A stretch of 64,000 nucleotides of DNA, taken from NCBI GenBank assembly GCA_963978895.1, contig OZ022238.1, forward strand, positions 43,883,325-43,947,324, read 5' to 3'. Shown here piece by piece: positions 22,201 to 31,400 of the stretch; the first letter of the stretch is position 1; the number at the start of each line of letters is the position of its first letter. A program made the position numbers and the translations under genes. The stretch comes from Erpobdella octoculata (Eukaryota > Annelida > Clitellata > Hirudinida > Erpobdellidae). A model generated the notes under the pieces. It did not search any database. It was not told the origin of the DNA and saw only the letters and a list, made by a program, of their open reading frames with translations.

Positions 22201-23933
22201 CTACAAATTGGCACAAAGGACTCTGATCAACAGCAATCATCATCAGCAGCAGCACCATCTCTTCTGCCTTTGAATTCAGCTTGCACGAGCGATGCATTTG
22301 ATGACGATCTCACGCCAACTGAAAGCAACAACTTTACTACACACGTGGAGATGATGGAGCCAGAGGTTACTGCTGGTAGGACAGAAATCTGTCCGTGGTT
22401 CAAAGGTCTACTTTCGATGGAGGATTTCAAAGCTGTTGATCCGTACAGGTTTGTTTGCGTTCAATTGGGAATTGGATTTGTTCAATGAGACGTAGAAATT
22501 CATCGAATCATCCAATACGATAGAAATTTATTCGTTTGTTGTCCAATATTTGATTAATTTTGAAGTTTTTATTTATTTTAGGGCTAAGTTTTTGGATCAG
22601 CTCATCACACTTTCGAAAAAGAAGCAAGATATATTGGCAGACAGCACACTGTCTACTGAAGAAAAACAATCTCTCATTTCGAAATTGACCCTTGATGATG
22701 GACATAATACAAAGATTGAAGATCTTGAGTAAGCTCTTGTTACAGCTGATATATATATTTAATTTCAATGTGTTCATTTTATAGTGCAAGGTAATGTTTT
22801 AAATTTAATTATTATTTCTATTTTGATCGCATTTGCTATTTTAATCATTTTTGAAATAAATCTCTGGTTGAAAAATGGTGGTGATTATTTTTAATTGTAT
22901 TTATGTTGTTGATTAACTCAGATTAACGTTCATCTTCAATCCGTCATCAAGTATTTATGGTTATAGTTCTTATGAGTTGAAAGCTAATGGAGAACATGAG
23001 GTTATTATTGAGGAAATTTTATTTCAGTTTCTTATTATTTTTCTTGTTTAAATTGCCTCATTAATGTCATTTAAAATGTTTTCAGCATGTTACCATTGAA
23101 AACATATCAGAATATGTGGAGTTGGTAATTGATTTTTGTCTTACAACCGGCATTAAGAAACAGATGGAAGCACTGAGAGGTTAGAATTTGTGTGGATATT
23201 TAATAAAGGGCTAGGCCATTCTTTCTCTTCTTTTTTGCGAATGTGAAATGAGTACTGCAGGTTATATATAATTTTCATGTTCCCGGACAATTTCCAGGAC
23301 TGTTGATGTAATTGTACTGCAGGAGTGACGACTTAGTGCTGTTGCAGAATGACTTAACAAAAGTGCGTTATTAAATTGTCAATGTATAATATTTTGGATG
23401 AAATTTTACAGCTGGATTCGACATTGTGTTTCCGATGCAAAAACTGCTCCTCTTCAACCCGACTGAACTGCAAACGATTTTATGCGGAGAACAGTTCCCG
23501 CAGTGGACCAGAGAGGATTTCCTCAGCTACACAGAGCCGAAGCTCGGTTACACAAAGGAAAGGTTGGGAATTAGTAGTAATATTATTAATACTTCAGTGA
23601 TATTAATCTGCTGTGTGCTGATTTTTTTTGTATTTTGTAAATTATTACAGTCCTGGCTTCCAAAGATTGATAAACGTTTTGATTGAAATGAACGGTGATG
23701 AAAGAAAATCTTTCCTACAATTCGCTACGGGCTGTTCGTCCCTTCCACCGGGGGGTCTTTCGAATCTTCAACCCCGGCTGACGGTCGTGAGGAAGGTCGA
23801 TTGTGACGATAGCGCTTATCCTTCTGTCAACACCTGCGTTCATTATCTCAAGTTACCGGAGTATTCGTCGGAGGAAATTCTAAGGGAACGCTTGCTAGCA
23901 GCTACAAAGGAAAAGGGTTTTCACTTGAACTGA
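1..23933 (+). CDS. HECTD1: HECTD1-like E3 ubiquitin-protein ligase, 5'-partial, 40 coding exons
   Basis: HECT-class ubiquitin ligase: it accepts ubiquitin from an E2 on a C-terminal cysteine and passes it to substrates. I identified it by collinear matches to vertebrate HECTD1 as I remember it. Exons: 1-36, 257-333, 734-832, 1542-1665, 1973-2171, 4841-4985, 5096-5269, 5559-5808, 6086-6261, 6661-6825, 6953-7084, 7303-7431, 7701-7786, 8646-8757, 8961-9095, 9483-9628, 9836-9979, 10211-10390, 10494-10657, 10747-10923, 11068-11195, 14641-14805, 14933-15619, 15874-16048, 16127-16449, 16545-16814, 16963-17099, 17283-17337, 18031-18213, 19322-19517, 20017-20108, 20258-20385, 21222-21417, 21609-21749, 21826-22448, 22582-22728, 22922-23000, 23086-23179, 23412-23562, 23651-23933. 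All junctions are GT-AG and phases match throughout, giving about 2,366 residues up to the TGA at 23931-23933. The N-terminal armadillo-like part (roughly 370 residues in human, from memory) lies left of the window. The starts of exons 8 and 31 have alternative nearby AGs. Confidence 0.95.
334..733. other. HECTD1 intron 2, no recognisable element
   Basis: AT-rich intron between exons 2 and 3. I see no coding potential, transposon termini or tandem repeats. Confidence 0.6.
1463..1558 (+). repeat. 48-bp tandem duplication of the exon 4 acceptor
   Basis: Two adjacent imperfect copies of a 48-bp stretch begin TAAATTA and run through a T-rich tract to GAAG, then ACTCTTCTA and GTTAC. The acceptors end at 1493 and 1541, exactly 48 bp apart. 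The second opens exon 4. The first would add 16 stop-free codons to the ankyrin-encoding exon. The upstream remainder of intron 3 (833-1462) is plain AT-rich sequence. Confidence 0.85.
1973..9095 (+). CDS. HECTD1: HECTD1 exons 5-15: linker and conserved central blocks
   Basis: Exons 1973-2171 through 8961-9095 encode about residues 112-679. The first part is Ser/Thr-rich and poorly conserved, followed by a helical block ending in [16 protein letters not shown] and exon 6 ([20 protein letters not shown]). Exon 8 carries a highly conserved stretch, [20 protein letters not shown] followed by a WFRFILD motif and a Gly/Ser run. Exon 10 carries [16 protein letters not shown]. Exons 11-15 are predominantly helical and end with [20 protein letters not shown]. 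No catalytic function is assigned to this part; from family knowledge it is probably scaffold. Exon 8 could start at 5559 or 5565, because CAGCTTCAG offers two acceptors 6 bp apart and both keep the frame. Confidence 0.88.
2797..2990 (+). mobile_element. Short nested repeat with TATATATAAAAATGAATG head
   Basis: Inside the Mutator-like element. It starts with TATATATAAAAATGAATG, continues with a block around CACCATTCATCCGATCGTAA (a consensus I recall seeing in many invertebrate genomes as the head of a short dispersed repeat), and ends in GC-rich GAGCGGAGCGGAGCGGG before an AT tract. It is non-coding. The class is unresolved; I would not force it into SINE or Helitron. Confidence 0.5.
3079..4009. 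repeat. Large imperfect palindrome: two head-to-head copies of a repeat with 18-bp arrays
   Basis: The left boundary reads ACTAGCGGAGATACCCGGCG and the right boundary is its complement, ending CCGGGTAACCCCGCTAGT. The outer 57 or so bp are inverted copies with few mismatches. Each arm then holds a tandem array of an 18-bp unit: GGTCGCTTTCCCGCTCCC on the left and the complementary GGGAACGGGAAAGCGACC on the right (densest at 3600-3740). The arms meet in an AT-rich centre around 3410-3490, where the left arm ends with an inverted copy of the ATGAATGTTTGT head seen at 2797. It is an inverted pair of related repeats. Open frames through the 18-mers (ERESDR or similar) are by-products of the period. 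Confidence 0.75.
6262..6660. other. HECTD1 intron 9, no recognisable element
   Basis: AT-rich intron with somewhat more mixed composition around 6400-6620. There are no coding signals and no convincing transposon ends. Confidence 0.5.
6827..6870 (+). repeat. (TTA)n microsatellite
   Basis: About 14 copies of ATT/TTA directly after the exon 10 donor. Confidence 0.9.
7775..8507 (+). repeat. 38/42-bp minisatellite repeating the exon 13 splice junction
   Basis: Eighteen tandem copies of a unit with core GGATGGGTAGGTTTTTA, then (TTTA)n, then TTCATGCAGCAG. The first copy straddles the true exon 13 end at 7786: its first 12 bases, CAGCAGAGATGG, are coding. Donor GTs occur at 7787 and then every 38 bp to 8053, after which most steps are 42 bp, up to about 8469. 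The 42-bp units have one extra TTTA. The unit at about 8211 repeats the coding 12-mer exactly. Each unit therefore carries an acceptor-like CAG preceded by a T-rich tract and, 9 bp later, a GTAGGT donor. Confidence 0.93.
9283..9385 (+). repeat. 39-bp tandem repeat in HECTD1 intron 15
   Basis: Two full copies and a partial third of a unit starting ATGTATCAATCCATGTGATA and ending near ACATAA. It accounts for the middle of the 387-bp intron; the rest is AT-rich without recognisable features. Confidence 0.8.
9483..10657 (+). CDS. HECTD1: HECTD1 exons 16-19: galactose-binding (SUN-like) domain
   Basis: Exons 9483-9628, 9836-9979, 10211-10390 and 10494-10657 encode about residues 680-890. Exon 16 reads [18 protein letters not shown]. 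Exon 17 gives [20 protein letters not shown]. Exon 18 gives [20 protein letters not shown] then [20 protein letters not shown], and exon 19 ends with [16 protein letters not shown]. The pattern of an Asp-Leu-Gly strand, an [14 protein letters not shown] loop and a terminal FEIYG strand is typical of the F5/8-type jelly-roll fold called the SUN-like domain in HECTD1. Its ligand is not evident from sequence. Exon 17 uses the acceptor at 9835, which restores GKTTSDW. Confidence 0.9.
10747..11195 (+). CDS. HECTD1: HECTD1 exons 20-21: MIB/HERC2 domain
   Basis: Exons 10747-10923 and 11068-11195 encode about residues 891-992. The MIB/HERC2 signature is unmistakable: [17 protein letters not shown], then [20 protein letters not shown], then [14 protein letters not shown]. 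This domain, shared with Mind bomb and HERC2, binds protein partners of ubiquitin ligases. The junction falls inside the glycine codon of HNGW. Exon 21 ends at a GTTAAG donor in phase 0 after a short basic tail. The next exon is 3.4 kb away because a non-LTR retrotransposon lies in that intron. Confidence 0.92.
11576..14250 (+). mobile_element. Decayed 5'-truncated non-LTR retrotransposon, RTE-like
   Basis: The element fills most of HECTD1 intron 21, in sense orientation. It opens inside an apurinic-type endonuclease ([20 protein letters not shown] then [20 protein letters not shown]), so the N-terminal half of that domain is missing. Coding blocks continue in shifting frames at 11887-12120, 12320-12520 and 12460-12720. 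The reverse transcriptase follows at 12738-14114, and one more frameshift precedes the tail, which ends [13 protein letters not shown]. The 3' end carries ATAAATGATGATGATG, a short simple-repeat tail as is usual for RTE-type elements. The clade is inferred from domain order and tail. It is inactive: at least four frame breaks or stops. Confidence 0.85.
12738..14114 (+). pseudogene. Reverse transcriptase portion of the non-LTR element
   Basis: A 458-codon open segment. It includes [20 protein letters not shown] (first catalytic Asp), [20 protein letters not shown], and [12 protein letters not shown] with the YADD active site at about 13255-13270. After the thumb region there is a cysteine/histidine-rich insert, [20 protein letters not shown] then WVHKRCSG and FRCKSC (about 13425-13560), resembling a PHD/RING-type zinc finger. 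The C-terminal part has [23 protein letters not shown] and LRWFRHLE, common to such elements. It is open but severed from its upstream coding part by a TAG at 12718-12720 and earlier frameshifts. It is not a host gene. Confidence 0.88.
14251..14640. other. Remainder of HECTD1 intron 21
   Basis: AT-rich sequence with a short ATT run near 14518-14540 and nothing else I recognise; it ends at the CCTTTCAG acceptor of exon 22. Confidence 0.6.
14641..17337 (+). CDS. HECTD1: HECTD1 exons 22-28: Ser/Thr-rich and acidic region
   Basis: Exons 14641-14805, 14933-15619, 15874-16048, 16127-16449, 16545-16814, 16963-17099 and 17283-17337 encode about residues 993-1596. Exons 22-25 are low-complexity and rich in Ser, Thr and Asn, with conserved islands [16 protein letters not shown] and an acidic run beginning [17 protein letters not shown]. 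Exon 26 carries the conserved block [20 protein letters not shown] then [20 protein letters not shown]. Exons 27-28 carry [10 protein letters not shown] followed by a short tail. Most of this region is probably disordered. Exon 23 (687 bp) is the longest exon in the visible gene. Confidence 0.88.
17338..18030. repeat. HECTD1 intron 28 with a 26-bp tandem duplication
   Basis: T-rich intron. A 26-bp unit beginning ATCTTTGTTTTCTCCATTTT is present twice in tandem at 17712-17763. No other element is evident. Confidence 0.7.
18031..20385 (+). CDS. HECTD1: HECTD1 exons 29-32: small helical domain and pre-HECT region
   Basis: Exons 18031-18213, 19322-19517, 20017-20108 and 20258-20385 encode about residues 1597-1795. 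Exon 29 (61 codons) reads [20 protein letters not shown], then [20 protein letters not shown]. This matches the short helical domain before the HECT lobe, which I recall as the BTHB (basic tilted helix bundle) domain. Exon 30 is Pro/Ser-rich and ends with a helix around [11 protein letters not shown]. Exon 32 gives [20 protein letters not shown]. Exon 31 begins after CAGCAG, a NAGNAG acceptor that could add or drop one residue. The intron after exon 32 contains a 21-bp minisatellite. Confidence 0.88.
18214..19321. repeat. HECTD1 intron 29 with a 42-bp minisatellite and (TA)n
   Basis: A roughly 42-bp unit with TTTAATCAAGACATGTTG and GTATCAAT is repeated about 3.5 times at 18771-18925, degenerate. 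A (CA)n run of about 14 bases lies near 18347. A (TA)n tract interrupted once occupies 19152-19215. The rest is AT-rich. Confidence 0.75.
19518..20016. other. HECTD1 intron 30, no recognisable element
   Basis: AT-rich. It contains a perfect 9-bp inverted repeat, ATAATAACA with a 1-bp spacer, near 19791-19809, but no coding or transposon signature. Confidence 0.5.
20441..21090 (+). repeat. 21-bp minisatellite inside HECTD1 intron 32
   Basis: About 30 units of the same 21-bp repeat that forms the 27-kb array downstream (core GATTGGATGGAAGATGTA). Positions 20516-20640 hold a local subfamily in which GATTGG is replaced by GATTCG, creating a CpG in each unit; later units return to GATTGG and become more degenerate. 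The block fills most of the 836-bp intron but leaves the exon 32 donor (20386) and exon 33 acceptor (21221) clear. The period of 7 codons gives open frames on both strands (DVFDSME and NQIHLPS heptads) that I do not regard as coding. Confidence 0.95.
21222..23933 (+). CDS. HECTD1: HECTD1 exons 33-40: catalytic HECT domain
   Basis: Eight exons encode about residues 1796-2366. The N-lobe has [20 protein letters not shown], the [20 protein letters not shown] motif, [20 protein letters not shown] and [20 protein letters not shown]. Exon 35 (623 bp) carries a long acidic/Ser-rich loop between KMLCMG and the WFKGLL segment. The C-lobe has [21 protein letters not shown] and [20 protein letters not shown]. 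The catalytic cysteine is codon 23835-23837 (visible residue 2335), 31 residues before the C-terminus, which is the spacing I recall for human HECTD1. The protein ends GFHLN. All expected HECT landmarks are present, so the ligase should be active. Confidence 0.95.
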
Positions 23934-25480
23934 ATGTTAGAAATCTTCATCACGATGCTATGTTGTCCATATCACATCAAGTTTTCAATTAAAAATCAGA
24001 AAAAGGTTTCTGTATGTGAAGTAACTGTTTTGTTTTAGGAGTACATTTTTCTTTATATCCGGACGACTAAGATATGTAATGTGTACTCTCAGAAGAAACA
24101 TTTCCTGGCAAATAAGGAGGGATGTCGCTATGTTGTTTCTATCACCTCTTCAGTTATTAAGCTTGCTTTTAGATGCAATTTTCGGAATCAATTTGCGTCT
24201 AATTTTTTGTTGACGTTGTTTGTATATCGAGAAAGTATTTGTTTTTGAAGAAAATGTTTAAGAGTTGAGATCGTTTTTAAAGCGATTTGAGTATCCAGAG
24301 AAGAGAGAAAGTGAATTTTAAGCAAGTTAGGTTATTGTGCACTTTGTATCGGCTGAGATGTATGTTTGTGTCCATGATTCATTGATGTGTAAATCAATGG
24401 TGCAACTTTGTTTTGACTTGTTTGAAGTTTAGTATGGATCATGACTGCTTTGAGTTATTTCTTTGGTGCCCTTTAATAATAATTTTGATGTTAATTCCTG
24501 TGTTTTATTTTTTTAGTTTTTTCAAGTCATAAATTCCGTCTAGTTTCGTGTGGTTAATACAATTTTTTTTCTTTAATTTTTGTTTGTATTAAATCCCATG
24601 ATTGCATTGTTTTCATGAACTGTTGGATGAGTGTGTAGCCTTATTTATATTGCTTTAAGGCAAAGACAAAATTTCGTGCGGCAATGCTGCACTTGGGAAG
24701 TTATTCGGTTGGTGCTGTCCGATGTCCTATTTAGGGAAAGCTTAAGTACAAACCCAAAGATCGATTTCTGCCGATGTATAATGGACCTTTTTTTTGTAAT
24801 ATGCTAGATGCAGGCATGAAAGAAGATGGATGCTGTGTCCTGCTAGTGGGCAAAAGTTGACAGTCGTGCAGTAAAGTACATCGCTGAGATGTATAAAGTT
24901 TTGGGAAATAAAGCTAATCAAAACCGGTACAACAACGACATGGCGTTTTATAGAAATCAGATCGTAAAAATTATGTTCTTTTTGTTCTAAGACTTTCAGA
25001 TGATGCAATTGAAAATTAAGTTTGTCAGAACAGGTAAAACAATAATTGGGATTATAGAAATTGGCAGGACAATTGCATAGAGTAGTTTTTTCTGCTATGG
25101 GCTGGATTGTTTGGGACTATGACTTCATGGGCTGGTGATGCAGCAGTAATGCGTTCGCATGTAGACTTAGTAATCGTTTCACGGCTGGCTTAGCACGTTT
25201 TGCGGCCTAATTAACGGCGAGCCGAGACTTTTGCGGCCGGCGGTGGCTTAATTCTCGGCTTATATGTAAATTTACCACTTGGCAATCAGAAGTTTCAAAA
25301 CGCAAAATTGTGAAAATTTGAGATGCCTTGAAAAAAAACTTTAAATCACTATTTTTCCGAAAGTGTATCAATATCACCTATCATAAGTAGTGCTTTCAAC
25401 TCAATAAAATTATAAATCACACCCCTGCCCACTACTTTTTTCACAAATTTTTCCAACTAATGCCAACTGGTAAATACTAA
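23934..25480 (+). other. HECTD1 3' UTR and intergenic DNA
   Basis: No coding regions. AATAAA hexamers occur at 24907-24912 and 25403-25408, and either could end the HECTD1 transcript; I cannot tell which. A GC-richer patch at about 25140-25262 contains the inverted pair AGCCGAGA (25220-25227) and TCTCGGCT (25253-25260). The 21-bp minisatellite begins directly after. Confidence 0.6.
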
Positions 25481-28400
25481 ATCATATATTTGATTGGATG
25501 GAAGATGTATTTAAATGAATGGAAGTTGTATTTGATTGGATGGAAGAATTATTTGATTGGATGGAAGATGTATTTTATTGAATGGAGGAATCATTTGATT
25601 GGATGGAAGATGTATTTGATTGGAAGAAAGATGTATTTGATTGGATGGGAGGTGTATTTGATTTGATGGAAGATGTATTTGATTAAATGGAGGGATCATT
25701 TGATTGGATGGAAGATGTATTTGATTGGATGGAATATGTATATGATTGGATGGAAGATAAATTTGATTGAATGGAGAAATCATTTGATTGGATGGAAGAT
25801 ATATTTCATTTGATTGGATGGAAGATGTATTTGATTGGATGGAAGATGTATTTGATTGAATGGAGAAATCATTTAATTGGATGGAAGATGTATTTGATTT
25901 GATGAAAGATGTATTTGATTGGATGAAGGAATCATTTAGTTGGATGGAAGATGTATTTGATTGAATGGAAGATGTATTTGATTGAATGGAGGAATTATTT
26001 GATTGGATGTATTTGATTGGATGGAAAATGTATTTGATTGAATGGAAGTTGTATTTGATTGGATGAGAGATGTATTTGATTGGATGGAAGATGTATTTCA
26101 TTGGATGGGAGGTGTATTTGATTGGATGGAAGATGTATTTGATTGAATGGAGGAATCATTTGATTGGATGGAAGATGTTTTTGATTGGATAGAAGATGTA
26201 TTTGATTGAATAGAAGATGTATTTGATTGGATAGAAGATGTATTTGATTGAATGGAGGAATCATTTGATTGGATGGAAGATGTATTTGATTGGATGGAAG
26301 ATGTATTTGATTGGATGGGGGGTGTAATTGATTGGATGGAACATGTATTTGATTGAATGGAGGAATCATTTGATTGGATGAAAAATGTATTTGATTAGAT
26401 GGAAGATAAATTTGATTGAATAGAGGAATCATTTGATTCGATGGAAGATGTATTAGATGGCATGGAAGATGTGTTTGATTGAATAAAGAAATCCTTTGAT
26501 TGGATGTATTTGATTGAATGGAAAATGTATTTGATTGAATGGAAGATGTATTTGATTGGATGGAAGTTGTATTTGATTGGATGGAAGATGTATTTGATTG
26601 GATGGAAGTAGTATTTGATTGAATGGAGAAATCATTTGATTGGATGGAAGATGTATTTGATTGGATGAAAGATGTATTTGATTGGATGGGAGGTGTATTT
26701 GATTGGATGGAAGATGTACTTGATTAAATGGAGGAATCATTTGTTTGGATGGAAGATGTATTTGATTGGATGGGAGATAAATTTGATTGAATAGAGTAAT
26801 CATTTGATTGGATGGAAGATGTATTTGATGGGATAGAAGATGTATTTGATTGAATAAAGGAATCATTTGATTGGATGTATTTGATTGAATAGAAAATGTA
26901 TTTGATTGAATGGAAGTTGTATTTAAGTGGATGGAAAATGTATTTGATTGAACGGAAGAATCATTTGATTATATAGAAGATGTATTTGATTGGATGGAAG
27001 AAGTATTTTATTGAATTGAGGAATCATTTGATTATGTGGAAGATGTATTGGATTGGATGGAAGATGTATTTGATTGGATGGGGGGGTGTATTTGATTGGA
27101 TGGAAGATGTATTTGTATGAATGGAGGAATCATTTGATTGGATGGAAGATGTATTTGATTGGATGAAAGATGTATTTGATTGGATGGAGGAATCATTTAA
27201 TTGGATGGAAGATGTATTTGATTGGATGGAAGATAAATTTGATTGATTGGAGGAATCATTTGATTGGATGGAAGATGTATTTGATTGGATGGAAGATGTA
27301 TTTGATTGAATGGAAGAATCATTTGATTGGATGGAAGATGTATTTGATTGGATGAAAGATGTATTTGATTGGATGGGAGGTGTATTTGATTGCAAGGAAG
27401 ATGTACTTGATTGAATGGAGGAATTATTTGATTGGATGGAAGATGTATTTGATTGGATGGGAGATGTATTTGATTGGATGGAAGATGTATTTGATTGAAT
27501 GGAAGTTGTATTTGATTGGATGGAAGATGTATTTGATTGGATGGAAGATGTATTTTATTGAATGGAGGAATCATTTGATTGGATGGAAAGTGTATTTCAT
27601 TGGGTTGAAGATGTTTTTAATTGGATGGATATATTTAACTGATTTGGAAATGGGTTTGATTGGATGGAAGATGTATTTGATTAGATGGGAGGTGTATTTG
27701 ATTGGATGGAAAATGTATTTGATTGAATGGAAGAATCATTTGATTATATAGAAGATGTATTTGATTGGATGGAAGATGTATTTGATTGAATTGAGGAATC
27801 ATTTGATTGAATGGAAGATGTATTGGATTGGATGGAAGATGTATTTGATTGGATGAGGGGGTGTATTTGATTGGATGGAAGATGTATTTGATTGAATGGA
27901 GGAATCATTTGATTGGATGGAAGATGTATTTGATTGGATGGAAGATAAATTTGATTGAATAGAGGAATCATTTGATTGGATGGAAGATGTATTTGATGGG
28001 ATAGAAGATGTATTTGATTGAATAGAGGAATCATTTGATTGAATAGAAAATGTATTTGATTGAATGGAAGTTGTATTTGATTGGATGGAAGATGTATTTG
28101 ATTGGATGGAAGATGTATTTTATTGAATGGAGGAATCATTTGATTTATTGGAAGATGTATTTGATTGGATGGAAGATGTATTTGATTGGATGGGAAGTGT
28201 ATTTGATTGGATGGACGATGTATATGATTGAATGGAGGAATCATTTGATTGGATGGAAGATGTATTTGATAAGATGGAATATGTATTTGATTGGATGGAA
28301 GATAAATTTAATTGAATGGAGAAATCATTTGATTGGATGGAAGATGTATTTTATTTAATTAGATGGAAGATGTATTTGATTGGATGGAAGATGTATTTGA

Positions 28401-31400
28401 TTGAATGGAGGAATCATTTGATTGGATGGAAGATGTATTTCATTGGGTTGAAGATGTATTTAATTGGATGGATATATTTAACTGATTGGGAAATGGGTTT
28501 GATTGGATGGAAGATGTTTTTGATTAGATGGGAGGTGTATTTGATTGGATGGAAAATGTATTTGATTGAACGGAAGAATCATTTGATTATATAGAAGATG
28601 TATTTGATTAGATGGAAGATGTATTTGATTGAATTGAGGAATCATTTGATTATGTGGAAGATGTATTAGATTGGATGGAAGATGTATTTGATTGGATGGG
28701 GGGGTGTATTTGATTGGATGGAAGATGTATTTGATTGAATGGAGGAATCATTTGATTGGATGGAAGATGTATTTGATTGGATGAAAGATGTATTTGATTG
28801 GATGGAGGAATCATTTAATTGGATGGAAGATGTATTTGATTGGATGGAAGATAAATTTGATTGATTGGAGGAATCATTTGATTGGTTGGAAGATGTATTT
28901 GATTGGATGGAAGATGTATTTGATTGAATAGAAGAATCATTTGATTGGATGGAAGATGTATTTGATTGGATGAAAGATGTATTTGATTGGATGGGAGGTG
29001 TATTTGATTGCATGGAAGATGTACTTGATTGAATGGAGGAATTATTTGATTGGATGGAAGATGTATTTGATTGGATGGGAGATGTATTTGATTTGATGGA
29101 AGATGTATTTGATTGGATGGAAGATGTATTCTATTGAATGGAGGAATCATTTGACTGGATGGAAGATGTATTTGATTGGAAGAAAGATGTATTTGATTGG
29201 ATGGAAGATGTATTTGATTTGATGAAAGATGTATTTGATTGGATGAAGGAATCATTTGATTGGATGGAAGATGTATTTGATTGGATGGAAGATGTATTTG
29301 ATTGGATGGAAGATGTATTTGATTGAATAGAGAAATTATTTGATTGGATGTATTTGATTGGATGAAAAATGTATTTGATTGAATGGAAGGTGTATTTGAT
29401 TGGATGGGGGGTGTATTTGATTGGATGGACGATGTATTTGATTGAATGGAGGAATCATTTGATTGGATGAGAGATGTATTTGATTGGATGGAAGATGTAT
29501 TTGATTAGATGGGAGGTGTATTTGATTGGATGGAAGATGTATTTGATTGAATGGAGGAATCATTTGATTGGATAGAAGATGTATTTGATTGGATAGAAGA
29601 TGTATTTGATTGGATAGAAGATGTATTTGATTGAATGGAGGAATCATTTGATTGGATGGAAGATGTATTTGATTGGATGGAAAATGTATTTAATTGGATG
29701 GGGGGTGTAATTGATTGGATGGAAGATAAATTTGATTGATTGGAGGAATCATTTGATTGGTTGGAAGATGTATTTGATTAGATGGAAGATGTATTTGATT
29801 GAATAGAAGAATCATTTGATTGGATGGAAGATGTATTTGATTGGATGAAAGATGTATTTGATTGGATGGGAGGCGTATTTGATTGCATGGAAGATGTATT
29901 TGATTGAATGGAAGTTGTATTTGATTTGATGGAAGATGTATTTGATTGGATGGAAGATGTATTTTATTGAATGGAGGAATCATTTGATTGGATGGAAGAT
30001 GTATTTGATTGGAAGAAAGATGTATTTGATTGGATGGGAGGTGTATTTGATTTGATGGAAGATGTATTGGATTGAATGGAGGCATCATTTGATTGGATGG
30101 AAGAGGTATTTGATTGGATGGAATATGTATATGATTGGATGGAAGATAAATTTGATTGAATGGAGAAATCATTTGATTGGATGGAAGATATATTTCATTT
30201 GATTGGATGGAAGATATATTTCATTTGATTGGATGGAAGATGTATTTGATTGGATGGAAGATGTATTTGATTGAATGGAGAAATCATTTGATTGGATGAA
30301 AAATGTATTTGATTGAATGGAAGTTGTATTTGATTGGATGAGAGATGTATTTGACTGGATGAAGGAATCATTTAGTTGGATGGAAGATGTATTTGATTGG
30401 ATGGAAGATGTATTTGATTGGATGGAAGATGTATTTGATTGAATAGAGGAATTATTTGATTGGATGAAAAATGTATTTGATTGAATGGAAGTTGTATTTG
30501 ATTGGATGAGAGATGTATTTGATTGGATGGAAGATGTATTTGATTAGATGGGAGGTGTATTTGATTGGATGGAAGATGTATTTGATTGAATGGAGGAATC
30601 ATTTGATTGGATGGAAGATGTTTTTGATTGGATAGAAGATGTATTTGATTGGATAGAAGATGTATTTGATTGGATAGAAGATGTATTTGATTGAATGGAG
30701 GAATCATTTGATTGGATGAAAAATGTATTTGATTAGATGGAAGATAAATTTGATTGAATAGAGGAATCATTTGATTGGATGGAAGATGTATTAGATGGGA
30801 TGGAAGATGTATTTGATTGAATAAAGAAATCCTTTAATTGGATGTTTTTGATTGAATGGAAGTTGTATTTGATTGGATGGAAGTGTATTTGATTGGATGG
30901 AAGATGTATTTGATTGAATGGAGGAATCATTTGATTGGATGGAAGATGTATTTGATTAGATGGAATATGTATTTGATTGGATGAAGGTAAATTTAATTGA
31001 ATGGAGAAATCATTTGATTGGATGGAAGATGTATTTTATTTAATTGGATGGAAGATGTATTTGATTGGATGGAAGATGTATTTGATTGAATGGAGGAATC
31101 ATTTGATTGGATGGAAGATGTATTTCATTGGGTGAAGATGTATTTAATTGGATGGATATATTTAACTGATTGGGAAATGGGTTTGATTGGATGGAAGATG
31201 TATTTGATTAGATGGGAGGTGTATTTAATTGGATGGAAAATGTATTTGATTGAACGGAAGAATCATTTGATTATATAGAAGATGTATTTGATTAGATGGA
31301 AGATGTATTTGATTGAATTGAGGAATCATCTGATTATGTGGAAGATGTATTGGATTGGATGGAAGATGTATTTGATTGGATGGGAGGTGTATTTGATTGC

